Shown here: in pieces, positions 50,201 through 58,653 of the stretch | Position numbering within the stretch: the first letter of the stretch is position 1 | Layout: each line of letters opens with the position of its first letter | Assembly: GCF_000725885.1 (NCBI RefSeq) | Contig: NZ_JODR01000011.1 | Coordinates: forward strand, 124,001 to 188,000 | Length of the DNA stretch: 64,000 nucleotides | Direction: 5' to 3' | Origin: Streptomyces albus subsp. albus | GTDB lineage: Bacteria; Actinomycetota; Actinomycetes; Streptomycetales; Streptomycetaceae | Notes under the pieces: generated by a model | Told to the model about the DNA's origin: nothing | Seen by the model: the letters and a program-made list of their open reading frames with translations, nothing else | Databases searched by the model: none | Translations under genes and position numbers: made by a program

Positions 50201-51910
50201 ATGCACAGGATCATTGGCATGCGTGCGAAATGTGCTCATTCTCTCGGTGTCGTGAGCGCGGCGGCTCTTCTGCTCCCGCTCGCCCCCCTCGCCTCGGCCG
50301 CCCCTTCCGTCGAGCCGGCCGCGGCGCCGGCGCCGACCGGGTCCTCCCCGTCCTCCGCCTCACCCCCGGCCCCCGGGTCACCGTCGTCCCCCGGGGCCGG
50401 GGCCGCGCGCCCTGCGCCCCGCGCGGAACGCGCCGCCGACCGGGCCGCCGGCAGCACCCAGTCGCTGGCCTTCCCCAAGGCCGCGTCCGGCGCGGCCACC
50501 CGCCACGGCTCCGCAGGGGCCGGCTCGGCGGTGCGCATCCCCGCCCGGACGGTGCACCGTTACGCGCTGCTCGGCGCCGTGTGGGAGCACGCGGACGAGA
50601 CACTGCGCGGACGCCTCCAGGTCCGCACCCGGGACGCGGAGACGAAACGCTGGTCCGACTGGCGCGAACTGACCGCCCACGGGGACGAGAGCCGCCAGGA
50701 CGACACCGACGGCCCCGAACGCGGCGCCACCGCCCCGCTCTGGGTCGGCCTCGCCGACGGGGTCGAGGCCCGCGTGCTGCCGGACGGCACCACGACGGCG
50801 CGGTTGGGGCTGCCGGACGGCTTCCGGCTCGAACTCGTCGACCCGGGCCCCGACCCGGCCCGCCCCGCACCCGGCCGCGGAGCGCCGGCCGGCCCGGGCA
50901 GCACGCGCCCGGAATCGGGGAAGCCCGGGAAGGCGGGGAACGCTGGAAACTCCGGGAGCACGGGGGAGAGTGCGCCGGACAGCACCGGTCCGCGAGACGA
51001 GAACGGCAGCCCGGACGGTACGGGCCCCCAGAACGCGGAACCCGGAGGCACCGGCTCCGACGGTACCGGCGCGGAGGGCTCAGGCGCTCAAGGCCCCGGT
51101 TCCGACGGCACCGGCACCGGCTCCGGCGACGCCGGATCGGAGGCGGCCGGCACGGGCGACGGCGCCGGCCAGGAGGCGGGTACGGGAGCGGGCAAGGGGG
51201 CCGGCACGGCGGCGGAGGGCGCCGGCGTGAGCGTGCTGCCCGCGCTCAGCAGGGAAGCGACCGAAGCGGCGTACCCGGTGGCGTCGGCACGGCCGGGCAC
51301 CAAGCCGCACATCGGCCCCAGGCCCCGCATCGTCACCCGGAAGGGATGGGGCGCCAACGAGAAACTGCGCGAGTCCCGCCTGGCCTACACCAAGAAGGTC
51401 AAAGCGGTCTTCGTGCACCACACCGCCATGACGAACCGTTACAGCTGCAAGCGGGCACCGGCCATGATCAGGGCGATGTACCGCTACCACGTCAAGAGCA
51501 TGAAGTGGCGCGACATCGGCTACAACTTCCTGGTCGACAAGTGCGGCACCGTCTACGAGGGCCGCGCCGGGGGAGTCGCCAAGCCCGTGATGGGCGCTCA
51601 CACGTACGGGTTCAACACCAACACCATGGGGGTCGCCGTTCTCGGCTCGTACGACAGAAGCCGGCCGTCCAGGGCCGCTGTCACCGCGCTGTCCCGGCTG
51701 GCCGCCTGGAAGCTGGGCATCTCCGGTGTGAACCCGGCCGCCCGCACCTGGCTCAAGTCCGGGGGCGGCAAGTACAAGAAGGGCAGGAAGATCCGCTTCC
51801 ACACCGTCTCCGGGCACAAGGACGGGTATGTGACCGAGTGCCCGGGCGCCCGCCTCTACGGCAAGCTCGGCACCATCCGCTCCACCGCCGCACGCCTCCA
51901 GGGCCGCTGA
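50201..51910 (+). CDS. Secreted peptidoglycan-recognition amidase (N-acetylmuramoyl-L-alanine amidase)
   Basis: A 569-residue secreted protein starting ATG 50201 (ATG 50219 possible). Signal peptide residues 1-33. A domain of unknown function (about 100-220) with LRGRLQVRTRDAETKRWSDW is followed by a very long Gly/Ser/Asp/Thr linker (about 225-345). The PGRP/amidase_2 domain is about 385-550: VFVHHTAMTNRYSC (zinc His), DIGYNFLVD, GAHTYGFNTNT, RFHTVSGHKDGYVTECPG (zinc His and Cys). It cleaves the amide between muramic acid and L-alanine. It is monocistronic and divergent from the TIGR03089 gene. Confidence 0.9.
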   Translation: MHRIIGMRAKCAHSLGVVSAAALLLPLAPLASAAPSVEPAAAPAPTGSSPSSASPPAPGSPSSPGAGAARPAPRAERAADRAAGSTQSLAFPKAASGAATRHGSAGAGSAVRIPARTVHRYALLGAVWEHADETLRGRLQVRTRDAETKRWSDWRELTAHGDESRQDDTDGPERGATAPLWVGLADGVEARVLPDGTTTARLGLPDGFRLELVDPGPDPARPAPGRGAPAGPGSTRPESGKPGKAGNAGNSGSTGESAPDSTGPRDENGSPDGTGPQNAEPGGTGSDGTGAEGSGAQGPGSDGTGTGSGDAGSEAAGTGDGAGQEAGTGAGKGAGTAAEGAGVSVLPALSREATEAAYPVASARPGTKPHIGPRPRIVTRKGWGANEKLRESRLAYTKKVKAVFVHHTAMTNRYSCKRAPAMIRAMYRYHVKSMKWRDIGYNFLVDKCGTVYEGRAGGVAKPVMGAHTYGFNTNTMGVAVLGSYDRSRPSRAAVTALSRLAAWKLGISGVNPAARTWLKSGGGKYKKGRKIRFHTVSGHKDGYVTECPGARLYGKLGTIRSTAARLQGR

Positions 51911-51980
51911 GGGCACAGCCGGTTCCGCCCCGCGTAAACCGCCGTCGGGACCGCCGCCGGGCACAGGCACACGGGCCCTC

Positions 51981-52007
51981 TTGCGCGTCCGTAGGTCTGC
52001 ATACACT
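51981..52007 (+). promoter_or_regulatory. Promoter-like hexamers before the nucleotidyltransferase gene
   Basis: TTGCGC (51981-51986) and TACACT (52002-52007) are spaced 15 bases apart, slightly short of the ideal 17. They would start transcription about 50 bases before GTG 52065. Confidence 0.35.
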
Positions 52008-52064
52008 GTCCGGCGGCCACCCGAAGGGCGGTCGGCGGACCCCGGCAGGAAGCAGAGAAAACAG

Positions 52065-53147
52065 GTGACAGAGGCGATCCTTCTGGTCGGGGGCAAGGGC
52101 ACCCGGCTGCGACCGCTCACGGTGAACACCCCCAAGCCGATGGTCCCCGCCGCGGGAGTGCCCTTCCTCACCCACCAGCTGGCGCGCGCCCGTGCGGCGG
52201 GCGTCGACCACGTGGTGATGGCCACCTCCTACCTCGCCGAGGTCTTCGAGCCGTACTTCGGCGACGGCTCCCAGCTCGGGCTGCACCTGGAGTACGTCAC
52301 CGAGGAGGAACCGCTGGGCACCGGCGGCGCCATCCGCAACGTCGCCTCCCGGCTGTACTCGCGCCCCGACGAGCCCGTCCTGGTCTTCAACGGCGACATC
52401 CTCTCCGGGCTCGACATCCGCGCCCTGGTGGACCAGCACACCCGCGCGGGTGCCGATGTCTCGCTGCACCTGACCCGGGTCGGCGATCCGCGGGCCTTCG
52501 GGCTGGTGCCCACCGACGCCACCGGGCGGGTCACGGCGTTCCTGGAGAAACCGCAGACACCGGAGGAGATCGTCACCGACCAGATCAACGCGGGTGCCTA
52601 CGTCTTCACCCGGTCGGTGATCGACACCATCCCCGCCGGGCGGCCCGTGTCGGTCGAACGCGAGACCTTCCCCGGGCTCCTCGCCGCCGGCGCACACCTG
52701 CACGGCATGGTGGATTCCACCTACTGGCTGGACCTGGGCACCCCCGAGTCGTTCGTGCGCGGCTCGGCCGACCTCGTGCTGGGCCGGGCCCCCTCGCCCG
52801 CCGTCCCCGGACGGTGCGGCGAGCGGCTGATACTGGAGACCGCCGAGGTCGCCGGGGACGCCAAACTGACCGGCGGCACCGTCGCCGGGGCGCACGCCGA
52901 GGTGGGCTCCGGCGCCCGGATCGACGGCAGCGCCCTGCTGGACGGCGCGGTGGTGGCACCCGGCGCCCGCATCCGGGACTCCCTGATCGGCGCGGGCGCC
53001 CGCATCGGCGCCGGCACCGTGCTGGACGGCGCCGTGATCGGTGACGGAGCCGTCATCGGCGAGGGCAACGAGCTGCGCGGCGGCATCCGCGTATGGTGCG
53101 ACGCCCGCATACCGGCGGGCGCGGTCCGCTTCTCCTCGGACCAGTAA
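52065..53147 (+). CDS. NDP-sugar pyrophosphorylase (mannose-1-phosphate guanylyltransferase-like)
   Basis: A 360-residue enzyme, GTG 52065 with GGAAG about 14 bases upstream. The N-terminal nucleotidyltransferase domain has EAILLVGGKGTRLRPLT, KPMVPAAGVPFL, EEEPLGTGGAIRN, VFNGDI and FLEKP. The C-terminal ~100 residues form a left-handed beta-helix with hexapeptide repeats (ARIDGSALLDGAVV, GARIRDSLIGAGARIGAGT). By family it makes GDP-mannose or a related NDP-hexose for glycosylation. The substrate cannot be fixed by sequence alone, and an acyl-carrier function is not implied by the hexapeptide repeats. Confidence 0.9.
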   Translation: MTEAILLVGGKGTRLRPLTVNTPKPMVPAAGVPFLTHQLARARAAGVDHVVMATSYLAEVFEPYFGDGSQLGLHLEYVTEEEPLGTGGAIRNVASRLYSRPDEPVLVFNGDILSGLDIRALVDQHTRAGADVSLHLTRVGDPRAFGLVPTDATGRVTAFLEKPQTPEEIVTDQINAGAYVFTRSVIDTIPAGRPVSVERETFPGLLAAGAHLHGMVDSTYWLDLGTPESFVRGSADLVLGRAPSPAVPGRCGERLILETAEVAGDAKLTGGTVAGAHAEVGSGARIDGSALLDGAVVAPGARIRDSLIGAGARIGAGTVLDGAVIGDGAVIGEGNELRGGIRVWCDARIPAGAVRFSSDQ

Positions 53148-53242
53148 CCGCCTGCTCCGGGCAGCGCCGCCCCGCCGGTGCGAGGGGCCTCCACGGGGCC
53201 GCGGCCTCCGGCTGTCAGTGGCGGGTCCTACGCTTGCTGCCC

Positions 53243-54166
53243 GTGTCCCTCACCCGCACCTGGGCCCCGCCGGGCCCCTACGACCTGCACGGCAGCCTCC
53301 GTGTGCTGCGTCGCGGTCCCTACGACCCGACGTACCGCACCGAGGGCGGCGCCGGCGGCGCGGTGTGGCGGGGCACGCGTACGCCCCACGGCCCGGCGGC
53401 GCTCCGTCTCACTCTGCGGACGGGCGGCAGTCACGGCGAGGTGCACGCCCAGGCGTGGGGGCCGGGCGCCGCATGGCTCCTGGAGGGCCTGCCCGCGCTG
53501 CTCGGCGCCGAGGACGACCCGGACGCCTTCGTCCCGCACCACGAGGTGACCCGGCAGGCGCACCGCCGCCACCCGGGACTGCGGCTGATCCGCACCGGGC
53601 GGGTCCTGGAGTCCCTGATCCCCTCCGTGCTGGAGCAGAAGATCACCGCCGAGGAGGCGTACCGCGCCTGGCGGCTGCTGGTGCGGCGCTTCGGCGAGCG
53701 CGCTCCCGGACCGCACCCCGACCTGTGGGTGATGCCCCACCCGCGCGACTGGCTGCGCATCCCCTCCTGGGAGTGGCACCGCGCGGGAGTGGACCAGAAG
53801 CGCTCCTCGGCCATCCTGCGCGCCCTCCAGCGGGCGAGCCGGATGGAGGAGGCCGCGCACCTGGGCTTGGAGGAGGCGCTGGCCCGTCTCCAGGCGATAC
53901 CCGGCATCGGCCCGTGGACGGCGGCCGAGGCGCTGCAGCGGTCCAACGGCGAGCCGGACGCGGTCACGGTCGGCGATCTGCACCTGCCCGGACAGGTGGG
54001 GTACGCGCTGACCGGTCTGCGGGGCACCGACGACGCGGGCATGCTGGAGCTGCTGGCCCCCTACGCGGGGCAGCGGCACCGTGCCACCCGTCTCATCCTG
54101 CTGGGCGGCCCGCGAATGCCGCGCCGTCAGCCGCGTTTCCCGGTGGGGAACATCGCGCGCTGGTGA
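53243..54166 (+). CDS. DNA-3-methyladenine glycosylase/AlkA-type HhH-GPD protein
   Basis: A 307-residue base-excision-repair glycosylase. GTG 53243 is eight bases after the -10-like TACGCT (53229-53234), so the mRNA may be leaderless. The N-terminal AlkA-like domain is about residues 1-100. The HhH-GPD core has SVLEQKITAEEAYRAWR, and the hairpin LQAIPGIGPWTAAEALQR, followed by the catalytic Asp in VTVGDLHLP. It removes alkylated purines from DNA. It stands alone between the nucleotidyltransferase gene and the converging fbiB. Confidence 0.88.
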   Translation: MSLTRTWAPPGPYDLHGSLRVLRRGPYDPTYRTEGGAGGAVWRGTRTPHGPAALRLTLRTGGSHGEVHAQAWGPGAAWLLEGLPALLGAEDDPDAFVPHHEVTRQAHRRHPGLRLIRTGRVLESLIPSVLEQKITAEEAYRAWRLLVRRFGERAPGPHPDLWVMPHPRDWLRIPSWEWHRAGVDQKRSSAILRALQRASRMEEAAHLGLEEALARLQAIPGIGPWTAAEALQRSNGEPDAVTVGDLHLPGQVGYALTGLRGTDDAGMLELLAPYAGQRHRATRLILLGGPRMPRRQPRFPVGNIARW

Positions 54167-54232
54167 GCCGTCCGCCGTGCGGGCCGGACGGTTGCGCGCC
54201 GGACGGTTCGCGGGCTGCGGACGCCGGCCGGC

Positions 54233-55654
54233 TCAGCGCTCGACCACGAAGTCCTGTGCGCTGCGGGCCGGGCGCTCCCGGGGCGGGGCGGCGGGGCGGC
54301 CGATGGCGACGGCGCCCATCGGGTCCCAGCCGTCGGGCAGATCGAGGACATCGCGGACGACGTCACGGCAGAACATGGTGGAGGAGATCCAGGCGGAGCC
54401 CAGCCGCTCCCCGGCGAGCGCGACGAGGAAGTTCTGGATACCGGCGCCGGTCGCCACCACGAACATCTCCCGTTCGGCGGCGTTGCGCCGCGCGTCCGGG
54501 TAGGTGTGCGAGCCGTCCATCACCAGGCAGGGCACCGCCAGGTAGGGCGCGTTGCGCAGCACGTCGCCGCGCTTGACCCGCTTGGCGATGCTCTGCTCGC
54601 TCTTGCCGTCGGCGCGCAGGTCGGCGATCCAGGCGTCGCGCATCGCGTCCAGCAGCCGCAGCCGCGACTCCTCGCTCTCCAGCAGCACGAACCGCCATGG
54701 GGTGGTGTGGTGCGGCGCCGGGGCGGTCACGGCGGCGGCGACGGCGCGGCGTACGGCCTCGCCGTCCACGGGGTCGTCGGTGAACTCCCTGACGGTCCGC
54801 CGCAGCGTCACCGCCTCGCGTACGGCCTCGGAGGTGCCGAGCCGGAACATGTCGTTGGCGGCATCGCGCACCAGCGCGCGGGCGGTGGACTCCGAGGCGG
54901 CATCCCCGTCTTCGCCCGGCGCGGGCAGCACGTGCCGGGACAGTCCGCGCACCACCGCGACGGGCAGCCCGCTGGCCTTGCCCTTGACCAGTTCCCCGGC
55001 GGCGGCCAGTTCGTCGCCCACAGCGGTGACGGTGACGCCCAGCGGGTTGCCGTACATGTCCACGCTGCCGCGCAGGTCGTCCAGGACGCGCACCCCGGCG
55101 GCGCCGATGGCGACATCGGTCTGGCCCTCGCGCCAGGGCCGCCCGAAGGTGTCGGTGACCACGACGCCGACGGTGACGCCGAGTGCTTCGCGCACCCCGT
55201 CGCGGATGGTGCGGGCCGCCGCGTCGGGGTCCTCGGGCAGCAGCAGCACGGTGCCCTTGGGCGTGTTGGAGGCGTCCACCCCGGCGGCGGCCATCACGAA
55301 GCCGTGCCGGGACTCCACGATCCGGGCGGCGCCGCGGCGTGCCACCACGCGGACCGTCTCGGCGTCGATGGCGGCCTCCCGGTCGTCGGCCTCCACGACG
55401 CGTCCCTCGGCCTTGCTGACGATCTTGGAGGTGACGATGAGGATGTCGCCGTCCGCCAGGCCGCGGCCGTCCGCGGCGCGTGCCGCCTCGACGGCGTCCA
55501 CGATGAGCGCCACCAGATCGTCGCCGGACCGCACCTCGGGGATGCCGGGCAGGGGCCACACCTCGTACGCGGCCCGGTCCGTCGCCGCCGGGGTGTGCCC
55601 GGGGGCCGCCGCGGCGGGGACGGCCCCGTCCGTGGTCTGTGTCGTCGCCGTCAT
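54233..55654 (-). CDS. fbiB: Bifunctional F420 glutamate ligase / dehydro-F420 reductase
   Basis: A 473-residue protein, ATG 55654 after GGAGG. The N-terminal ~240 residues are the CofE ligase, which adds glutamates to F420-0 using [49 protein letters not shown]. The C-terminal ~190 residues are a nitroreductase-fold FMN domain ([40 protein letters not shown]) that reduces the dehydro precursor. It overlaps fbiA by four bases and completes the F420 operon. Confidence 0.93.
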   Translation of the reverse strand: MTATTQTTDGAVPAAAAPGHTPAATDRAAYEVWPLPGIPEVRSGDDLVALIVDAVEAARAADGRGLADGDILIVTSKIVSKAEGRVVEADDREAAIDAETVRVVARRGAARIVESRHGFVMAAAGVDASNTPKGTVLLLPEDPDAAARTIRDGVREALGVTVGVVVTDTFGRPWREGQTDVAIGAAGVRVLDDLRGSVDMYGNPLGVTVTAVGDELAAAGELVKGKASGLPVAVVRGLSRHVLPAPGEDGDAASESTARALVRDAANDMFRLGTSEAVREAVTLRRTVREFTDDPVDGEAVRRAVAAAVTAPAPHHTTPWRFVLLESEESRLRLLDAMRDAWIADLRADGKSEQSIAKRVKRGDVLRNAPYLAVPCLVMDGSHTYPDARRNAAEREMFVVATGAGIQNFLVALAGERLGSAWISSTMFCRDVVRDVLDLPDGWDPMGAVAIGRPAAPPRERPARSAQDFVVER

Positions 55655-56625
55655 GCCCGTACCTCCCCGGCCAGCCGCAGCGCCTCGGTGGCCATCTGCG
55701 CGGTGGCCTGTTCGTCGGTCATCATCAGCGGCACGGCCCGGCACCGGATGCCCGCCTCCTCGACGGCCGGCACCGCGCCGGCGTCGATGGTGTCCACCAG
55801 CCAGCCGTCCAGCAGCCCCGAGCCGTAGTGCGCGGCCACGGCGGCGGCGGTGGACTCCACGCCGACGGCCGCCAGCACCTTGTCGGCCATGCCGCGCACC
55901 GGCGCGTCGCCGACGATGGGGGAGAGCCCGACGACGGGCACGCCCGCGTCCGCGATGGCCTCCCGGATGCCGGGCACCGCGAGGATCGTGCCGACGCTGA
56001 CGACCGGGTTGGACGGCGGGAAGAGGATCACGTCGGCCCCGGCGATGGCCTCCAGCACTCCGGGTGCGGGCTTGGCCTGCTCCGCGCCGACCGGGACCAC
56101 GGCGTGCGCGTCCACAGAGGCCCGCAGCCGCACCCAGTACTCCTGGAAGTGCACGGCCTTCCGGCCGCCCGAGCCGTCCGGGTCGTCGATCAGTACGTGC
56201 GTCTCCACCCGGTCGTCCGTCATCGGCAGCAGCCGCACCCCCGGCTGCCAGCGGGCGCACAGCGCCTCGGTGACGGCGCTGAGCGGGTACCCGGCGCCGA
56301 GCATCTGGGTGCGGACGATGTGTGTGGCGAAGTCGCGGTCGCCCAGCCCGAACCACTCGGGGCCCACGCCGTAGGCGGCCAGCTCCTCCTTCACCGCGAA
56401 GGTCTCGTCGGCCCGGCCCCATCCCTGTTCCTCGTGGATGCCGCCGCCCAGGGTGTACATCACCGTGTCGAGGTCGGGGCAGACCTTGAGCCCGAACAGA
56501 TGGATGTCGTCACCGGTGTTGCCGACGACGGTGATCTCCGCCTCGGGCACCGCGGACCTCAGCCCGCGCAGGAAGCGGGCACCGCCGATGCCCCCGGCCA
56601 GAACCACAATGCGCTGCATGGGCAC
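55651..56625 (-). CDS. fbiA: 2-phospho-L-lactate transferase (F420-0/dehydro-F420-0 synthesis)
   Basis: A 324-residue CofD/FbiA enzyme that transfers phospho-L-lactate or phosphoenolpyruvate-derived phosphate-lactyl from its GDP derivative to the deazaflavin Fo. Start GTG 56625, or ATG 56619 six bases on. Motifs are [56 protein letters not shown] and VGLSPIVGD. It is upstream of and translationally coupled to fbiB. F420 cofactor is used by many Streptomyces reductases. Confidence 0.95.
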   Translation of the reverse strand: MPMQRIVVLAGGIGGARFLRGLRSAVPEAEITVVGNTGDDIHLFGLKVCPDLDTVMYTLGGGIHEEQGWGRADETFAVKEELAAYGVGPEWFGLGDRDFATHIVRTQMLGAGYPLSAVTEALCARWQPGVRLLPMTDDRVETHVLIDDPDGSGGRKAVHFQEYWVRLRASVDAHAVVPVGAEQAKPAPGVLEAIAGADVILFPPSNPVVSVGTILAVPGIREAIADAGVPVVGLSPIVGDAPVRGMADKVLAAVGVESTAAAVAAHYGSGLLDGWLVDTIDAGAVPAVEEAGIRCRAVPLMMTDEQATAQMATEALRLAGEVRA

Positions 56626-56713
56626 CAGTCTCGCAGCCCGCCCCCGGCGCCCGGCACCTGGCCGGGCGCCGGGGGCGCCCCAGGGGGTGCCGTACGCCCC
56701 CGCCGGGCGGGCG

Positions 56714-57211
56714 TCAGATCGCTGTGCGCCGGGCGTCCCGTGCGGCTGCGGGGCCGACGGAGCAGTGCATGGGCATCTCCGTCAGGCCGGGTGCGTAGAC
56801 GTGCACGCTGACGACCGGTTCCAGTCCGTCGTTGACCACTTCGTGCACATAGCCGGGGGCAAAAACACGCACTGTGCCGGGGCGCAGGACACGTGAGCCG
56901 TTCCCGTGCTCGGTCAACTCTCCCGCGAGCACCCCGAAGACACCGCTGGAGGGCCCGTGGTCGTGCCGGCCGCTGCCCTGTCCCGGCAGCCAGCTCAGCA
57001 GCCACACCTCGTACCCGGGGCCGGTGCGCAGCCGGTGGTACCAGCGCAGCGTCGGGTCGTAGCGCACGAGCGGCGCCCAGGCGGAGCGGTCGGCGGCGAG
57101 CGCCCGGACGAGCCCGGCGTACCCGGCGACGGTGCCGGGGTGCTCAGGAGCGGGCGGGAGGAGATGCGGTACGGCGAGCAGATCGCCCGCGATTTCGACG
57201 TCGCTGTTCAC
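56714..57211 (-). CDS. Cysteine dioxygenase type I
   Basis: A 165-residue cupin enzyme that oxidises L-cysteine to cysteine sulfinate with O2 and Fe(II). The iron ligands H83, H85 (SGRHDHGPSS) and H123 (PGYVHEV) are all present, and RWYHRLRTGPGYEVWLLSW is the family core. The start is probably GTG 57211 (MNSDVEIAGD), since the upstream ~23 residues in frame look unlike the family. There is no strong ribosome site. Upstream on the same strand is a leaderless short reading frame with a Cys-rich end and a candidate attenuator, which points to cysteine-dependent control. Confidence 0.9.
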   Translation of the reverse strand: MNSDVEIAGDLLAVPHLLPPAPEHPGTVAGYAGLVRALAADRSAWAPLVRYDPTLRWYHRLRTGPGYEVWLLSWLPGQGSGRHDHGPSSGVFGVLAGELTEHGNGSRVLRPGTVRVFAPGYVHEVVNDGLEPVVSVHVYAPGLTEMPMHCSVGPAAARDARRTAI

Positions 57212-57492
57212 GTGCGGAGGTGCCTTTTCTGGAAGGAATTCGGGTGGGGAGGGACGGTCGCACCGCTTCCGGCGCCGCACAGGGGCCGCCGCCTCCGGCC
57301 CCGGCCCGGCGGAGCGGGCGGGCGGGCGAGGAGGAGCGGAGTGCGGCTCACGACGGGAGCGGTGCGCCGGGCGGCCGGGCCGTGTGGGACGGAGGGCCAG
57401 GCGTGGGACGGCGGGGACGGCGGCCGGGGGCGTCAGCGCAACGGCGGACGCGAAAGGGGCCGGCCCGGCGGGCGGCGTGGCCGTCGGCCGGC

Positions 57493-57539
57493 CTGAGACG
57501 GGATCACCGGGGCCGGGCCGGGACGGCGAGCCGTCTCAG
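57493..57539 (-). promoter_or_regulatory. Mutually exclusive hairpins at the leader stop codon (candidate attenuator)
   Basis: On the reverse-strand RNA the segment CTGAGACGG (57539-57531), which includes the leader TGA stop, can pair with downstream CCGTCTCAG (57501-57493), 9 bp. Its GACGG part instead pairs with CCGTC (57526-57522) through a 4-base loop. The two folds share 57531-57535 and cannot coexist. A ribosome at the Cys codons or on the stop would decide which forms. The surroundings are GC-rich, so other pairings are possible. Confidence 0.45.
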
Positions 57540-57685
57540 CGACAGTGCGCCGGACAGCCGTGGGGACAGCGACAGCGGTGGGCTTCCAGGACGTGAGAGG
57601 CGGCACGGGGGAGCGCCCGGGCGCTCCCGGCAGGCCGCGGGGCGAGGGCGCCGCGGACCGTGCGGGTCTCAGAGGTCGCTGACAT
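57536..57685 (-). CDS. Leaderless Cys-rich upstream reading frame (candidate cysteine-sensing leader peptide)
   Basis: ATG 57685 opens 49 codons ending HRCRCPHGCPAHCR with four Cys among the last 12 residues. On the reverse strand a TTGACA box (57722-57717) lies 18 bases from TGTTCT (57698-57693), and the ATG begins seven bases after that hexamer, the geometry of a leaderless transcript. The frame ends 324 bases before the cysteine dioxygenase start on the same strand. The position, Cys clustering at the end, and the competing hairpins at the stop codon resemble mycobacterial polycysteine leaderless frames that act as attenuators (established there by published work). Here it is a prediction. 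Confidence 0.5.
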   Translation of the reverse strand: MSATSETRTVRGALAPRPAGSARALPRAASHVLEAHRCRCPHGCPAHCR

Positions 57686-57917
57686 GCGCTCAAGAACAGC
57701 GCCCCGGCGCGTCGGGTGTCAACTCGGAGCCGGGTTTGTGACCGATGTTTCACCGCTTCCGGTCGCCCTGTCTGCTGAAAGGTTTGTGCGCCGGTGTTCG
57801 GGAGAAACGGGGCAGCAGCCGAACCCCGGCGGCCGTTGCACATCCGTGACCGGAGTGTGATCAGGGCCATCCGGGGGGCGGTGCGGAACGTGAGCGCAGG
57901 TCACCGCGTTCTGCAAA

Positions 57918-57946
57918 CAGGGGCCGGACAAATCGCCCGGCCCCTG
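57918..57946. terminator. Hairpin in the cysteine-dioxygenase/whiB divergent region
   Basis: CAGGGGCCGG (57918-57927) pairs with CCGGCCCCTG (57937-57946) across 9 bases. On the reverse strand it is followed by TTTGCAG, so it could end a reverse-strand transcript, or sit in the long whiB leader. The rest of 57212-58141 shows no gene other than the leader frame; the 145-codon reverse frame there is not convincing. Confidence 0.45.
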
Positions 57947-58141
57947 GATACGAGTGTCATACTTCGTGCTGATTTGCACACTTACGGCGAACGCTTGGTT
58001 CCGCCGGGTGAATAACGGGCTCAATAGCAGATCTCGGCTTGACTGCCCCGGATCGGCACACTTGTAATTTCACTCGTGTCGTTCAAGAGGGTTCGATAAC
58101 GACAGCATCACGGGGTCGAAGAGACGGATCGAGGGGCGCAC

Positions 58142-58405
58142 ATGACCGAGCTGTTCCAACAACTGCTGGTCGAAGAGGCGGACGAGGAGCTGGGCTGGCA
58201 GGAGCGCGCCTTGTGCGCCCAGACCGACCCGGAGTCGTTCTTCCCCGAGAAGGGCGGTTCAACCCGCGAGGCGAAAAAGGTCTGCCTCGCGTGTGAAGTC
58301 CGTTCGGAATGCCTCGAATACGCCCTGGCCAATGACGAGCGATTCGGTATTTGGGGCGGCCTGTCGGAACGCGAACGCCGCCGTTTGAAGAAGGCCGCCG
58401 TCTGA
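58142..58405 (+). CDS. whiB: WhiB sporulation regulator (Wbl family, Fe-S protein)
   Basis: An 87-residue protein of exactly the length of Streptomyces WhiB. ATG 58142 follows GAGGGG by about seven bases. The four Fe-S cysteines are C25, C48, C51 and C57 (WQERALCAQTDP, CLACEVRSECLEYAL), followed by the GIWGG turn and a basic C-terminal tail (SERERRRLKKAAV). With a [4Fe-4S] cluster it partners the WhiA/sigma region to start septation of aerial hyphae. The long upstream region without genes fits the multi-promoter control known for whiB. It is monocistronic. Confidence 0.93.
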   Translation: MTELFQQLLVEEADEELGWQERALCAQTDPESFFPEKGGSTREAKKVCLACEVRSECLEYALANDERFGIWGGLSERERRRLKKAAV

Positions 58406-58653
58406 CCTAGGCATTCCACCGGCCGGTTCATCCGACAAACGCCGTGCCACCCGGGTAACCAGGAGCCCGCCCGGGGCAGTTGCACCGAGGCGCCGGACGC
58501 GCGTGTGCGAGCCGTTAGTGTGGGGCCGTCCGCGACGCACCGCCCTGGCACAGGGGGTGTGTTCACCGCTCCGATACGCGTCTTCCGGGGGCTTGCAGCC
58601 ACAGCGCGGCACCGCCGCGAGGCCCCGGCACCCCGGGGAGGGCCCCTACCTCG

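Noticed and set aside
57433..57870. A 145-codon reverse frame upstream of whiB
   Set aside because: Arg/Pro-rich low-complexity composition, no ribosome site and no family signal. It overlaps the better-supported Cys-rich leader frame in another frame.
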